Positions 8,089-18,295 are shown, counted from the first letter of the stretch. The stretch: 64,000 nucleotides of DNA from Hymenobacter pini (GCF_020421205.1 NZ_JAIZZH010000002.1:372001-436000); one strand, 5' to 3'. A program made the numbers and translations. Notes: generated from the sequence alone by a model not told the origin.

Positions 8089-8928
8089 TCAGGCCAGCAG
8101 GGCCGCCAAGTTAGCGGCCTGGCTTAGCGTATGCCGGTAGCCGGCCTCGAAAATATCAGCCGCCCGCAGAAAGCTCATCGTCCGAAACTCGCACAGTTCC
8201 GGCGGCTCCAGCAGCAGGTGGCACAGCCGCTTGCTGGGTACCGTGTTGCTGCCGATGGCCAGGTTAAACGTACGCTCCACCACGGCCCGCAGATTATTGA
8301 CCTGCGCGGCCGGGTTGGGTGGGTTGCAGTGCACGCCCACAATTCGCACACCGGGCGGCGCTTCGTCCACCAGGGCCTCTACCGGCAGGTTGTTGAGCAG
8401 GCCACCATCCACCAATTGCCGGCCCTGATACTCAACGGGCCGGTACAGGATGGGCACGGCCGCCGACGCCAGCATTGGCGGGAGCACCGGCCCGCTGGAA
8501 AACCGCACCGATTCGCCGGCCAGCAAATCGGTAGCCACTAGCGTTACGGGCAGGCGCAGCTGCTCGAAGGTGAGGCCGGCACCCAAATGCTGTTCCAGCA
8601 AGCGGCCGGCCGCGTCCATGGTCAGAAGCCCATAGCGGCTCAGTGCCAGGCGGGCCACGCGGCTGATGCGCAGCTCCTGCAACAGCCGGAGCACCTCGCG
8701 GGGCGGCAGGCCCGCCGCGTACAGCACCGCCACAATCCCACCCGACGAAACCCCCGACAGCCGGGCTACCGGTAGCCGCAGCTCATCCAGCGCCGCCAGT
8801 ACTCCCAGGTGCGCAATACCGCGCGCCCCCCCACCTGAAAGCGCCAGCCCCAGTGCGTTTTTCGTTGTTTGTTGCTCGTTTTTCGGAGCAGGATATTGGG
8901 GGAAAGTAGTATGAGTAGTGAGCGGCAT
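8089..8928 (-). CDS. Patatin-like phospholipase
   Basis: A 279-residue patatin-family serine hydrolase (lipid acyl hydrolase). The oxyanion hole ALSGGGARGIAHLGVL, the nucleophile elbow GVSSG and the DGG of the Ser-Asp dyad (LVDGGLLNNLP) are all present in order and at normal spacing. No signal peptide, so it is probably cytosolic like RssA-type proteins. The first 25 residues (MPLTTHTTFPQYPAPKNEQQ) are polar and non-conserved; a later start is possible. The gene lies upstream of the acyltransferase gene on the same strand (84-base gap), suggesting linked lipid metabolism. Confidence 0.92.
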   Translation of the reverse strand: MPLTTHTTFPQYPAPKNEQQTTKNALGLALSGGGARGIAHLGVLAALDELRLPVARLSGVSSGGIVAVLYAAGLPPREVLRLLQELRISRVARLALSRYGLLTMDAAGRLLEQHLGAGLTFEQLRLPVTLVATDLLAGESVRFSSGPVLPPMLASAAVPILYRPVEYQGRQLVDGGLLNNLPVEALVDEAPPGVRIVGVHCNPPNPAAQVNNLRAVVERTFNLAIGSNTVPSKRLCHLLLEPPELCEFRTMSFLRAADIFEAGYRHTLSQAANLAALLA

Positions 8929-8994
8929 GGGCAGTTACGGGAGGTGACCGATACACCAACTACGATAAACGAACCCCGAAAACCGAAGAACGGG

Positions 8995-9843
8995 CTACAA
9001 TTCGCTGAGCCGGAACCGCTCGGCCACCCGGATGCCTTTTTCGGTATCCTGCACGGTGATGCATTCGGTTTGGGCATCGTGTTCCAGCACCAGCGCCCAG
9101 TTTTCCTGGGACGCCCGGCGCAGCAGCGCGTCTTTTTCGGCCATTGTCATCAGGGGGCGCATGTCATAGCCCATTACGTAGGGCAGCGGCACGTGGGCGG
9201 CGCTGGGTATCAAATCCGCCACAAAAGCCAGTGTACGACCTTTGTACTGCAGCACCGGCAGCATCATCTTCTCGGTGTGGCCATCCACCAGCACCAGTTC
9301 CTGAAAAGCCGATAGCGCAGCCGGTACTGCCCCGCCCGGCTCAATAAACTGTAGCTGCCCACTCTCCTGAATTGGCAAAATATTCTCTTTCAGGAAGCTG
9401 GCCTTTTCGCGCGGATTTGGGTGCACGGCCCAATCCCAGTGGGCCTGGTTGCTCCAGTAGGTAGCATTGGGAAAGGCGGGTAGCAAACGGTCGTCGGGGG
9501 TGCGCACCACGGCCCCGCCCACGTGGTCGAAGTGCAGGTGGGTCAGGAGCACATCGGTTACGTCGGAAGACGTGTAGCCCAGCTGGCGGAGGGAGTTTTC
9601 CAGTGTATCGTCGCCGTGCAAGTAAAAATGGCTGCGGAATTTGGCGTCCTGCTTGTTGCCGATGCCCGTGTCCACCAAGGTCAGGCGGCCGGCATCTTCC
9701 ACCAGCAGGCAGCGCAACGCCCAGGTACACATGTTGTTGTCGTCGGCGGGTACCAGCTTCTGCCACAGGCTTTTGGGCACTACGCCAAACATAGCGCCGC
9801 CATCCAGTTTAAACAGGCCGGTATCGAGGGTGTGAACGGTCAT
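8995..9843 (-). CDS. MBL-fold metallo-hydrolase (AHL lactonase-like)
   Basis: A 282-residue metallo-beta-lactamase fold hydrolase. The dinuclear zinc motif is LLTHLHFDHVGG (HxHxDH). Downstream ligands fit VDGHTEKMM (His), FVADLIPS (bridging Asp) and a C-terminal LEHDAQTE (His). The overall length and spacing resemble the AHL-lactonase/YtnP-like group that can open homoserine-lactone rings, but many such proteins act on other lactones or esters. The start at 9843 (MTVHTLDTGLF) is chosen because the upstream in-frame stretch to 9912 translates a REP-like repeat. Confidence 0.9.
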   Translation of the reverse strand: MTVHTLDTGLFKLDGGAMFGVVPKSLWQKLVPADDNNMCTWALRCLLVEDAGRLTLVDTGIGNKQDAKFRSHFYLHGDDTLENSLRQLGYTSSDVTDVLLTHLHFDHVGGAVVRTPDDRLLPAFPNATYWSNQAHWDWAVHPNPREKASFLKENILPIQESGQLQFIEPGGAVPAALSAFQELVLVDGHTEKMMLPVLQYKGRTLAFVADLIPSAAHVPLPYVMGYDMRPLMTMAEKDALLRRASQENWALVLEHDAQTECITVQDTEKGIRVAERFRLSEL

Positions 9844-9880
9844 ATAGGGTGGGGTTGAGACAGTAAAGGAATAAAAAAAT

Positions 9881-9964
9881 GTCATCCTGAGCAGAGCGAA
9901 GGACCTTATCACGTTGCGCCGATATGTTCGGTTGTGATAGGTCCTTCGCTCCGCTCAGGATGAC
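9881..9964. repeat. REP-like inverted repeat (AAGGACC type)
   Basis: GTCATCCTGAGC-AGAGCGAAGGACC at the left and GGTCCTTCGCTCCGCTCAGG-ATGAC at the right form a long imperfect stem, with about 35 unique bases between. Intergenic, between the MBL hydrolase gene and accA. Almost the same element occurs at 21231-21316. Confidence 0.85.
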
Positions 9965-9988
9965 AAGGAGTTATTAGACAGCTTGCGG

Positions 9989-10942
9989 TTACTCCAGCAC
10001 CACGCCCATGTTCGAGAACTTATCAATGCGCTGGCTGATGCGCTCCTCGTGCGGGAGGGCTTCCAACTCGTCGAGGGTTTTGAGGATGGTTTTCTTCAGC
10101 GTTTTGATCATCGTGGCCGATTCGCAGTGGGCCCCGCCCAGCGGCTCTTTCACAATACCGTCAATGAGGCCGGCCTTCAGCATATCGGTAGCCGTGAGCT
10201 TGAGGGCTTCGGCGGCCTGCTCCTTGTAGTCCCAGCTGCGCCACAGGATGCTGGAGCACGACTCTGGCGAAATCACCGAGTACCAGGTGTTTTCCAGCAT
10301 CAGCACCCGGTCGCCAATGGCAATACCCAGGGCCCCGCCCGAGGCACCCTCGCCAATGATGATGCAGATAACCGGCACCTTCAGCAGGAACATCTCCTTG
10401 AGGTTGCGGGCAATGGCTTCGCCCTGGCCCCGCTCCTCGGCTTCCAGGCCCGGAAACGCGCCGGGCGTATCAATGAGCGTAACAATGGGCTTGTTAAACT
10501 TCTCGGCCAGCTTCATCAGGCGCAGGGCCTTGCGGTAGCCCTCGGGGTTAGGCATGCCGAAGTTGCGGAACTGCCGCTGCTTGGTGTTACGCCCTTTCTG
10601 CTGCCCGATGAACATTACCGAGCGGCCGTCAATTTCGCCGAAACCGCCCACCATTGCCTTGTCGTCGGCCACGGTCCGGTCGCCGTGCAGCTCAATAAAC
10701 TTATCGGTCATCCCGTCAATATAGTCGAGGGTGTAGGGCCGGTCGGGGTGGCGCGAGAGCTGCACGCGCTGCCAGCGCGTGAGGTTCTGGTAGGTTTCCT
10801 TTTTAAGGGTTTTGATTTTGGCTTCGAGGGCCGTTACCGCTTCCGATACATCTACCTGGCTATCGAGGGCCAGTTGTTGCATTTCGCGGAGCTTGCCTTC
10901 GAGAGCGGCAATGGGTTGTTCGAAATCGAGGAGCTGAGCCAC
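9989..10942 (-). CDS. accA: Acetyl-CoA carboxylase carboxyltransferase, alpha subunit
   Basis: The 317-residue cytosolic subunit, with AccD, transfers CO2 from carboxybiotin to acetyl-CoA, giving malonyl-CoA for fatty acid synthesis. The sequence runs from [19 protein letters not shown] through [39 protein letters not shown] and [20 protein letters not shown] to [17 protein letters not shown], all diagnostic of the AccA crotonase fold. The start is a GTG at 10940-10942. Single gene; a REP-like repeat lies downstream of its stop. Confidence 0.97.
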   Translation of the reverse strand: MAQLLDFEQPIAALEGKLREMQQLALDSQVDVSEAVTALEAKIKTLKKETYQNLTRWQRVQLSRHPDRPYTLDYIDGMTDKFIELHGDRTVADDKAMVGGFGEIDGRSVMFIGQQKGRNTKQRQFRNFGMPNPEGYRKALRLMKLAEKFNKPIVTLIDTPGAFPGLEAEERGQGEAIARNLKEMFLLKVPVICIIIGEGASGGALGIAIGDRVLMLENTWYSVISPESCSSILWRSWDYKEQAAEALKLTATDMLKAGLIDGIVKEPLGGAHCESATMIKTLKKTILKTLDELEALPHEERISQRIDKFSNMGVVLE

Positions 10943-11119
10943 GGCTGATTACGCTTTGAAGGTGCGGAGTGGTTGAGTTGACAAGAAAGCAAAGGTAAGC
11001 GACGCTCCCGATTTGGCGCACAGACAGCCCGACGGGATTTTGGCAAAAATTTTTCTACCTGACAGCCAGCCGAAAACATTTTTCCACCCTTCTTTTTTCC
11101 ACCTTTTTTTACCGTGGTA

Positions 11120-11150
11120 TTGCACAGTCCAATTCGGCCCTCTACTTTTG
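11120..11150 (+). promoter_or_regulatory. Promoter of tRNA-Asp copy 1
   Basis: TTG at 11120-11122 and TACTTTTG at 11143-11150, with a 20-base spacer, match the Bacteroidota -33/-7 consensus. The same arrangement and spacing precede the second copy. Confidence 0.75.
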
Positions 11151-11195
11151 CATCATCAAAACGGAAGGACGCACGGTCTGCCCCAATGATGAAAC

Positions 11196-11269
11196 GGTTC
11201 GGTAGTTCAGTCGGTTAGAATGCCGCCCTGTCACGGCGGAGGTCGCGGGTTCGAGTCCCGTCCGGACCG
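11196..11269 (+). tRNA. tRNA-Asp (GTC), copy 1
   Basis: A 74-nt cloverleaf: acceptor GGTTCGG pairs with CCGGACC (one G-T), the D-arm region is TAGTTCAGTCGGTTAGA, the anticodon stem is CCGCC/GGCGG with loop CTGTCAC giving anticodon GTC, and the T-arm is CGGGTTCGAGTCCCG. Discriminator G. CCA is not encoded. A 45-base leader separates it from the -7 box. Confidence 0.95.
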
Positions 11270-11270
11270 C

Positions 11271-11306
11271 AAAAAGCCCCAGTATCCTTGGATGCTGGGG
11301 CTTTTT
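11271..11306 (+). terminator. Terminator of tRNA-Asp copy 1
   Basis: AGCCCCAGTATCC-TT-GGATGCTGGGGCT forms a 13-bp stem preceded by A5 and followed by T5. Confidence 0.9.
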
Positions 11307-11452
11307 CGGCTTTAAGCTAAGCCGCCAGGCCATATTATCCGAGCGGTTACGCTCAGCGCCTTTCAGTGTGTGACCAACGAAAGGCACTTTTCCTTACTGC
11401 GAGAATCGCTAGTTTTAGTAGTTATTCCGTTGCCGGAACGCATCTTTGGGTA

Positions 11453-13078
11453 GTGAAATTCCTTCTGCTTCTCTGCGTACTTCTGCTGAGCGCCGTGCCC
11501 CTTGTGGCGGTAGCAGGCACCAGTGAGCAGTTACTAAAGAAATTGCAGGAAGCGCTGGCGAATAAAAAGGACTACGACAACCGACGCTGGACCCGCATTT
11601 CGGTGCTCACCGACGCATTCAACTCCAGTACACGCGTCGACGAGGCTAAATTCGACTTGGGCCTGCGCATTTACGAAGAGTACAAGGCCTTCAAGTACGA
11701 CTCGGCGTTTGTGTACAGCCAGAAAATCACGCAGATAGCCCGGCAACTGGATAGCCCCGAGAAAACGGAGGTAGCCAAGCTGAAACTGGCGTTCATCCTG
11801 CTGTCCTCGGGTATGTTCAAGGAAACCTTTGACACCCTGGAAAGCATCCGGCCCGGCTACCTGAGTCAGGCCGACAAGCTGGATTTCTACTTCCTAAAAG
11901 CCCGGGCCTACAGCGACTTAGGCGACTTTGATCAAGACCAGGTGTACCGCCCCCGCTACCACGCCCTGGCCCTGGCCTACGCCGATACGGCCCTGCAATT
12001 CAACCAGCCCGGCTCCTACGAGCAGCTGTCGATGCAGCAGTTCAAGGCCGTTAAAAACGGCAACTTCCGGGCAGGCCTAGCCCTGTACCAGCAGATTCGG
12101 CAGCTGCCACAGCTTTCCGTGCATCAGCTGGCGGTGAGTGCCAGCACGACGGCCTTCATCCATACCTTGCTGAAGGAGGAGGACAAGGCCTTTGAATTGC
12201 TGCTGGTGTCGGCAATTGCCGATGTGCAGTCGGCCACGAAGGAAACGGTGGCCATTTTTCAGCTCTCGGATTACTGCTACCGGCGCGGCGACCTGGAAAA
12301 CGCCTACGCCTTTATCCGGGAAGCCCGGGAGCAGGCTGCCTTCTACAAGGCCCGGCAGCGGCAGATTGAAATCAGCCACATTTCCTCCATTATCGAGGGG
12401 CAGAAGATTACCATCATTGAACAGCAGCGCAAGTCGCTGAAGGTGTACGCCGTGGCCGTGACGTTGCTGGCGCTGTTCGTGGTGGGGTTTATCGTTATTA
12501 TTTTCAAGCAGTTGCGCAAGCTCCAAAAGGCCGGGCGGCTGATTTCGGCTACCAACCAGGAGCTGCGGGGGCGCAACGAAGACCTGCGCCGGCTGAATAC
12601 GGGCCTGAACGAAGCCAATAAGATTAAGGAGGAGTACATCGGCTATTATTTCCACAATAACTCTCAGCTGATTGACCGGCTGGAATGGCTGAAGAAGTCC
12701 CTGGATACGCAACTGGGTAACAAGCAGTACAGCGCCGTGCAGAAGCTGGTAGATGGCATTCACATCAAGCAGCAGCGCAATGAGTTACTCAAGGGTTTCG
12801 ACACGGTGTTTTTGCGGCTGTTCCCTCATTTCATTGCCCAGTTCAACACCTTGTTCCGGCCCGAAGACCAGTTCCAGCTGCCCGATGACCAGCTGCTGAC
12901 TACGGAGCTGCGGATTTTCGCGCTGATCCGCCTGGGTATTCACGATAGTGAGCAGATTAGCCGGATGCTGGGCTATTCCATTAATACGATATACACCTAC
13001 AAAACCCGGGTAAAAAACCGCTCCATTATTCCGAATGAGGAATTTGAGTCCCGGATTCAGGCCATTGAGGCAGTGTGA
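11453..13078 (+). CDS. Membrane-bound TPR/HTH regulator (DUF6377-type)
   Basis: A protein of about 541 residues of the type annotated DUF6377 in Bacteroidota. An N-terminal signal/anchor ([20 protein letters not shown]) is followed by about 300 residues of TPR-like helices ([31 protein letters not shown]), then a transmembrane helix ([19 protein letters not shown]) and a coiled coil. The C-terminal cytosolic region has [21 protein letters not shown], resembling a LuxR-like winged/HTH segment ([16 protein letters not shown]). The likely role is a one-component membrane regulator sensing envelope or nutrient state. The start is uncertain: GTG 11453 gives a clean signal peptide, while an upstream start at 11366 adds a non-conserved 29 residues. 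It sits ahead of the secreted glycan enzymes, but a link is inference. Confidence 0.85.
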   Translation: MKFLLLLCVLLLSAVPLVAVAGTSEQLLKKLQEALANKKDYDNRRWTRISVLTDAFNSSTRVDEAKFDLGLRIYEEYKAFKYDSAFVYSQKITQIARQLDSPEKTEVAKLKLAFILLSSGMFKETFDTLESIRPGYLSQADKLDFYFLKARAYSDLGDFDQDQVYRPRYHALALAYADTALQFNQPGSYEQLSMQQFKAVKNGNFRAGLALYQQIRQLPQLSVHQLAVSASTTAFIHTLLKEEDKAFELLLVSAIADVQSATKETVAIFQLSDYCYRRGDLENAYAFIREAREQAAFYKARQRQIEISHISSIIEGQKITIIEQQRKSLKVYAVAVTLLALFVVGFIVIIFKQLRKLQKAGRLISATNQELRGRNEDLRRLNTGLNEANKIKEEYIGYYFHNNSQLIDRLEWLKKSLDTQLGNKQYSAVQKLVDGIHIKQQRNELLKGFDTVFLRLFPHFIAQFNTLFRPEDQFQLPDDQLLTTELRIFALIRLGIHDSEQISRMLGYSINTIYTYKTRVKNRSIIPNEEFESRIQAIEAV

Positions 13079-13571
13079 GCGGGCCTCGGAGCCGGCCCCT
13101 GCACGGCCGCAGACTACCGGAAAATCATGTAAATCTCTGCTAGCTTCCGGCGGTGGCGGACGCGCCTGTTCTGCGGCCAGAAGCAGCCCGAGTACTGCCT
13201 TGAATTACCGATGTATGCCTGGTGTAGAGGTACCCTTCAAAGCATCAAGTGAGTAATTATCCCAGTGAAAAAAGCTACCAAATGAAGGCTAACGACAAGC
13301 CGGTAAGTAGGCAAAAAACGGCCTGGAAGCTGTCATACTTGGGTTATATTTCAGGCATCAAAAATTGTTGTAAATACTTGAATTAAAACACATTACCAAT
13401 ATAAAGCATCTATATTTTCTTGATTGAAGTTTGATAAGTTTTGGTTGAGGCCGGGTGGGCATTCTTTTGCTTTATTCTCAGTGGCCAAGAGGGCGCCGAC
13501 GTGTATAGGTCTCCTGTTGCCGACGCTGGGAATTGCACCGAGTACCCCTACTTCCCACCATTCCTTTTCCT
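13079..13571. other. Gene-free 0.5-kb leader region
   Basis: No supported gene. The second half (about 13335-13440) is markedly AT-rich and probably holds the promoter of the SGNH hydrolase gene, but I see no clean TTG/TAnnTTTG pair. Confidence 0.4.
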
Positions 13572-15788
13572 ATGCTCATTTCCTTTACCCCATTGAAAGG
13601 TTGGTGCCTGACCGGGCTGGCCGCAGCCCTGCTCGGCCTCAGTACCACGGCCTCGGCCCAAACCCGCGTGCTGTTCGTGGGCAACAGCTTTACCCACGGC
13701 CAGTATGCCCCGGCCCTGAACTACAACGCCGCCGCCATTACGGACGTGAACTTTGGCTTACCCTCCACCAACCCCCGGGCCCACGATGCGGGCATGCCGG
13801 ATGCGTTTGGGGGCGTGCCGGGTATTTTCAAGAAGTTCACCACCCAGGCCGGGCTGAATTACGACGTGCACATTGAGGCCGTGAGCGGCAAGTCCCTGGA
13901 GTTCCACCACACCAGCGCGCTGTCGGTTATTGCCCAGCCGGGCTGGGATAAGGTGGTGCTGCAGGAGCAAAGCACCCGGCCCACGCCTACCAACCGTGGG
14001 GGTAACCGGCAACTGTTCTACACTTACTCCACACTGCTGGAGCAGGCCATTCACGGGGCCAGCCCGGCCGCGCAGGTGTACCTCTACGGTACCTGGGCCC
14101 GGCCCGATTTCACGTACCCGGCCGGCAGCCGTTACGCCGGCCTGCCCATCGATTCGATGGCGCAGGACCTGCAAAAAAGCTTCAGGCAGGCGTTCATCAC
14201 CAACGGCCATTTTGCCGCAGTGGCCCCGGTGGGCGACGCTTGGATGCGCGCCATTACGAACGGCGTGGCCACGCGCAACCCCTACTCGCCCGACGCCAGC
14301 AAAATTAACCTGTGGGCCTCCGACCAGGTGCACGCCAGCAAATGGGGCAGCTACCTCAGCGCCCTGGTGCTGTTTCAGCAGCTCACCAACGTAGACCCCC
14401 GCACGCTGGGAGCCAGTGAGCAAGCGGCCGCCGACCTGGGCATTTCGCCCGATAATGCCGTGGCGCTGCAGCAGATTGCCTACCAGCAAGTGGCGGCCCC
14501 CACCACCTCTGCCGCCTTCACGCCCGGCAACGTGGCCGTGGTGCGGGTGGGTGATGGCTCGGCTACGCTGACCACCGCCGCCACCGCCGAGTACGTGGAT
14601 GAGTACACCCTGAGCGGTACGCTGGTGCGCAGCATTGCCCTGCCCACGGCCGACAACGGCAACGTGCGGGCCTTCACCAACAGCGGCACGGCCACTTCCG
14701 ACAATATTACCCGCTCAGTGGATGGGCGTTACCTGCTGCTGACGGGCTACAACGCCGTACCAGGCACCACCGGCATCGTGACCAGTAACGTGACCACTAA
14801 CAACCGCCTGGTAGCCCGCATCGGGGCCGATGGCAGCGTGGACACCAATACCCGCATCAACGACGCCTTCTCGGGCACCAACATCCGCACGGCGGTGAGC
14901 ACCGATGGCAACGCGTTTTACGTGTCGGGGGGCAACAGCGGCATTCGGTACGTGCCGTTTGGCAACACGGGAGCTACTACGGCCCTGAGCACCGGTTCGG
15001 TAGTGAATTTCCGTATACTGGGCATCCACGGGGGTAACCTGTATGCTACCTCGGCTACGGGCTCCAACTACGGAGTTAATCAGATTGGCACGGGCCTGCC
15101 CACTGCGGCGGGCGCGGCCGTAACGCTGCTGCCGGGCTTCCCTACGGCCAGCGGCTCCAGCCCCTACGGCTTCTACTTCGCCGACCTCAGCCCCACCGTA
15201 CCGGGCCTGGACGTGGTGTACGTAACGGATGATGCCACGACGGGCGGTATTCAGAAGTGGAGCTTGGTAAGCGGCACCTGGACCTCGAACGGTACCATTG
15301 GCGGCAGCACCACGGCCCTGCTGCGCGGCCTTGCGGGCCAGCAAACCGGGACCAACGTGCAGCTGATTGCCAGCGGCGGGGGCGGCCTGTACACCGTGAC
15401 CGACCAAGCCGGTTACAACGCCGCTCCGAGCCCGGCCGCGCTGCCCGCGCCCTTCGTGCCGCTGCCGGCCAACACCTCTTTCCGGGGCGTAGCCTTCGCG
15501 CCGGTAGCCTCGGTAACGACCTCCACCAAGCCAGCCGCTGCGCCCGAAGTGGCAGTATTCCCCAACCCCGCTACCGACCAGTTGACGGTACAGTTGGGCG
15601 GGCTGGCCAGCCCGGTTGGCGCTGTGCGGGTTACGCTGCTCAATATGTTGGGCCAGGTTGTAAGCGAGCAACGCGGCTCGGGCAACACGTTCCGAGTTGG
15701 GCTGGCGGGCGTGGCACCCGGCGTGTACCTGTTGCGGCTGCAAACGGCCGCCGGCGTAAGCAGCCGCCGCATAGAAGTGCAACGGTAA
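13572..15788 (+). CDS. T9SS-secreted SGNH hydrolase with beta-propeller-like domain
   Basis: A 738-residue secreted protein. A signal peptide (to ASAQ) precedes an SGNH/GDSL esterase domain of about 290 residues: block I VGNSFTHG (Ser nucleophile), QEQST, and the catalytic Asp/His in DQVHASKWGSYLSALVLF. Residues of roughly 310-640 are Thr/Gly/Asn-rich with repeated strand patterns, consistent with a beta-propeller or NHL-like fold. The last 80 residues are a type IX sorting domain (VFPNPATDQLTVQL, LLNMLGQVV, GVAPGVYLLRLQT). Export by T9SS to the cell surface is expected. Likely a carbohydrate deacetylase or esterase; substrate unknown. The start at 13572 gives the best signal peptide. Confidence 0.87.
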   Translation: MLISFTPLKGWCLTGLAAALLGLSTTASAQTRVLFVGNSFTHGQYAPALNYNAAAITDVNFGLPSTNPRAHDAGMPDAFGGVPGIFKKFTTQAGLNYDVHIEAVSGKSLEFHHTSALSVIAQPGWDKVVLQEQSTRPTPTNRGGNRQLFYTYSTLLEQAIHGASPAAQVYLYGTWARPDFTYPAGSRYAGLPIDSMAQDLQKSFRQAFITNGHFAAVAPVGDAWMRAITNGVATRNPYSPDASKINLWASDQVHASKWGSYLSALVLFQQLTNVDPRTLGASEQAAADLGISPDNAVALQQIAYQQVAAPTTSAAFTPGNVAVVRVGDGSATLTTAATAEYVDEYTLSGTLVRSIALPTADNGNVRAFTNSGTATSDNITRSVDGRYLLLTGYNAVPGTTGIVTSNVTTNNRLVARIGADGSVDTNTRINDAFSGTNIRTAVSTDGNAFYVSGGNSGIRYVPFGNTGATTALSTGSVVNFRILGIHGGNLYATSATGSNYGVNQIGTGLPTAAGAAVTLLPGFPTASGSSPYGFYFADLSPTVPGLDVVYVTDDATTGGIQKWSLVSGTWTSNGTIGGSTTALLRGLAGQQTGTNVQLIASGGGGLYTVTDQAGYNAAPSPAALPAPFVPLPANTSFRGVAFAPVASVTTSTKPAAAPEVAVFPNPATDQLTVQLGGLASPVGAVRVTLLNMLGQVVSEQRGSGNTFRVGLAGVAPGVYLLRLQTAAGVSSRRIEVQR

Positions 15789-15793
15789 CCTCT

Positions 15794-15834
15794 GGCCGCT
15801 GGGGTGCTGGCAAGCGGCCGGCACCCCAGCGGCC
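15794..15834. terminator. Perfect 14-bp hairpin after the SGNH gene
   Basis: GGCCGCTGGGGTGC and GCACCCCAGCGGCC form a perfect stem around a 13-nt loop, 6 bases after the stop. No T tract follows, so it may stabilise the 3' end rather than terminate. Confidence 0.6.
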
Positions 15835-16167
15835 AATACCGAAGGCCATCAGCTGATATTCACTAACCCTGTAACGACTGCCGCTACTCCCCAACCTCCT
15901 GCCGCCCTAACCACGGGGCCACCTTCACCAGAGCCAGCGGGCCGGAAAACATACCGCCCCCGGTGAACCTTCGCGCCGGGCTGGGGAGTTACCCGGTGCC
16001 AGCCGCACCAAACGGTAGTACCTTATTACAGGCCCTGGATGGCTGGGCAGCACCAGGGCCGGGCGCCGAGCCGCGGCCCCCATCTCACTGCCTAATTTTG
16101 CCAACTCAACTCGGGGAGTTCACCCGCTTTCTAACCATAGCAAAACTGCTCCCCGATACTTACCCGA
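15835..16167. other. Intergenic region upstream of the GH97 gene
   Basis: No gene supported. A TAATTTTG at 16093-16100 fits the -7 consensus 68 bases before the GH97 start; no TTG is seen at the usual -33 distance. Confidence 0.35.
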
Positions 16168-18279
16168 ATGAAGAACACTTTCCTGGTTGTGCTGCTGCTG
16201 GCAGCCGGCCTGCCCGCCACCGCGCAACAGTCTGCTCCCCTTACTGCCCGCCTCGATAACGTCAGCCTGACGTTTGCCCTGGCTCCGGATGGGCGGCCCA
16301 CCTACGCCGTGCAGTTCGGCCCGAAATCCGTCATCAACCCGTCGCGCCTGGGCCTGGTGCTGGCCGATGGCAAAGGCTTTGAGGGGCCGCTGGAAGTAAC
16401 CGGCTCCGAAACCAAAAGCGTGGATGAAAGCTGGAACCCGGTGTGGGGCGAGGTGAAAACCATTCGCAACCACTACCAACAGCTCACGGTGCACCTGCGC
16501 CAGCCCCAGCAGCCCGGCCGCCGCCTCGACGTGGTGTTCCGGGTGTTTGCCGACGGCGTGGGCTTCCGCTACGAAGTGCCCCAGCAGCCTGGCCTCTCTT
16601 ATTTTGTGGTGCAGCAGGAAGCCACCGAGTTCAACCTGCCGGCCAACCACAAGGCCTTCTGGATTCCGGGCGACTACGACTCCAACGAATACACCTACAC
16701 CACCTCCCGCCTGAGCGAGGTGAACACCACGCCCATTGAGCCCATCCAGCTTAAAGCCGACCCCACCCGGGTGCAGACGCCGCTGATGCTGAAATCGGAC
16801 GATGGCCTATACGTGAACATTCACGAGGCGGCGCTGGTGAACTACCCGGCCATGATGCTGGACGTGGACACCAAACGCTTTGGCCTGCGCAGCCACCTGG
16901 TGCCCGGCGCTACCGGCGCGGCCGCTTACCTGCAGGCCCCCGAGCACACGCCCTGGCGCACCATTGTGGTATCGGACAAAGCGCCCGAAGTACTGACCAG
17001 CAAGTTGATTCTGAACCTGAACGAGCCCACCAAATTCCCGACTACCGACTGGATTAAGCCCCAGAAGTTTGTGGGCGTGTGGTGGGAGATGCACGTGAAT
17101 AAAGCCAGCTGGAACTACGCCGACACCAGCAACATCAAGCTGGCCGGCACCAACTGGAACCGCCTCAAGCCCAACGGCCGCCACGGGGCCAACACCGCCA
17201 ACGTGAAGCGCTACATCGATTTTGCGGCCCAGCACGGCCTGCAAAGTGTGCTGGTAGAAGGCTGGAACGTGGGCTGGGAAGACTGGGCCAATAACTGGAA
17301 GGAAGAGGTGTTCGACTTCGTGACCCCCTACCCCGACTTCAACGTGACGGAGCTGCAGCAGTATGCCCAGAGCAAGGGCGTGCAGCTGATGATGCACCAC
17401 GAAACCAGCTCCTCCGTTACCAACTACGAGCGGCGCCAGGATGCGGCCTACCGCTTCATGCAAGCGCATAACTACGCGGCCGTGAAAACCGGCTACGTGG
17501 GCCGCATCATTCCGCGCGGGGAACACCATGATGGGCAGTGGATGGTGAACCACTTCAACCGCACCGCCGCCCTGCTGGGCCAGAACCAGCTGATGGTGGA
17601 CATGCACGAATCGGTGCGGCCCACGGGCTTGCACCGCACCTACCCCAACTGGCTGGCCAGTGAGGCGGCCCGGGGCAATGAGTTCAACGCCTGGAGCACC
17701 GGCAACCCGCCCGAGCACGAAACCATCCTGCCCTTTACCCGCCTCATGGGCGGCCCTATGGACTATACGCCCGGTATCTTCCGTATTAAGCTGGAAGCCT
17801 GGAACCCCGCCCAGAACAAGGGCCGGCAGGTGCACACCACCCTGGCCAAGCAGCTGGCCCTCTACGTGACGCTATACAGCCCCGTGCAGATGGCTGCCGA
17901 CCTGCCCGAAGCCTACGAGCAGCACCCCGATGCCTTCCAGTTCATTAAGGACGTGGCCGTGGACTGGGACGATACCCGCGTGCTGCTGGCCGAGCCCGGC
18001 GAGTATATCACCACCGCCCGCAAAGCCAAGGGCCGCGAGGAGTGGTACGTGGGCAGCATCACTGACGAAAATCCGCGCCAGCAAACCGTCAAGCTGGATT
18101 TCCTGACGCCCGGCCGGCAGTACGAAGCCACTATCTACGCTGATGGCAAAGGCGCCAGCTGGGATAAAAACCCCGAGGCCTACCAGATACGCCGGCAGAA
18201 AGTCAGCAGTAAGTCTACTCTGAAGCTGCAATTGGCTTCTGGGGGCGGAACCGCCATCAGCATCAAACCAGTTCAGTAG
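16168..18279 (+). CDS. Glycoside hydrolase family 97 (SusB-like alpha-glucosidase)
   Basis: A 703-residue exported enzyme with signal peptide (ending PATAQQ) and the three-part GH97 fold: an N-terminal beta-sandwich (LDNVSLTFALAPDGRPTY, FRVFADGVGFRYEVP), a central (beta/alpha)8 barrel (VGVWWEMHVNKASWNY, VEGWNVGWEDW) and a C-terminal sandwich. Acidic residues in HHETSSSV, MHESVRPTGLHRTYPNW and GNEFNAW match the inverting SusB-type catalytic/calcium set, as opposed to the retaining galactosidase branch. Predicted to release glucose from alpha-glucans in the periplasm. The neighbouring GH13 gene supports a starch/maltodextrin role. Confidence 0.93.
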   Translation: MKNTFLVVLLLAAGLPATAQQSAPLTARLDNVSLTFALAPDGRPTYAVQFGPKSVINPSRLGLVLADGKGFEGPLEVTGSETKSVDESWNPVWGEVKTIRNHYQQLTVHLRQPQQPGRRLDVVFRVFADGVGFRYEVPQQPGLSYFVVQQEATEFNLPANHKAFWIPGDYDSNEYTYTTSRLSEVNTTPIEPIQLKADPTRVQTPLMLKSDDGLYVNIHEAALVNYPAMMLDVDTKRFGLRSHLVPGATGAAAYLQAPEHTPWRTIVVSDKAPEVLTSKLILNLNEPTKFPTTDWIKPQKFVGVWWEMHVNKASWNYADTSNIKLAGTNWNRLKPNGRHGANTANVKRYIDFAAQHGLQSVLVEGWNVGWEDWANNWKEEVFDFVTPYPDFNVTELQQYAQSKGVQLMMHHETSSSVTNYERRQDAAYRFMQAHNYAAVKTGYVGRIIPRGEHHDGQWMVNHFNRTAALLGQNQLMVDMHESVRPTGLHRTYPNWLASEAARGNEFNAWSTGNPPEHETILPFTRLMGGPMDYTPGIFRIKLEAWNPAQNKGRQVHTTLAKQLALYVTLYSPVQMAADLPEAYEQHPDAFQFIKDVAVDWDDTRVLLAEPGEYITTARKAKGREEWYVGSITDENPRQQTVKLDFLTPGRQYEATIYADGKGASWDKNPEAYQIRRQKVSSKSTLKLQLASGGGTAISIKPVQ

Positions 18280-18295
18280 CACGCGTTTTCTGGCC

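Larger units (their letters stand above)
11147..11314 (+). repeat. 168-bp direct repeat A1 (tRNA-Asp unit)
   Basis: Bases 11147-11314 are identical, by direct reading, to 20007-20174. The repeat covers part of the -7 box, the leader, the tRNA and the terminator. The two copies bracket an 8.7-kb segment. The promoters just outside the repeat are similar but not identical. Confidence 0.9.

Noticed and set aside
14715..15836. 373-codon open frame antisense to the SGNH hydrolase gene
   Set aside because: No signal, domain or start context; overlaps a supported gene completely.
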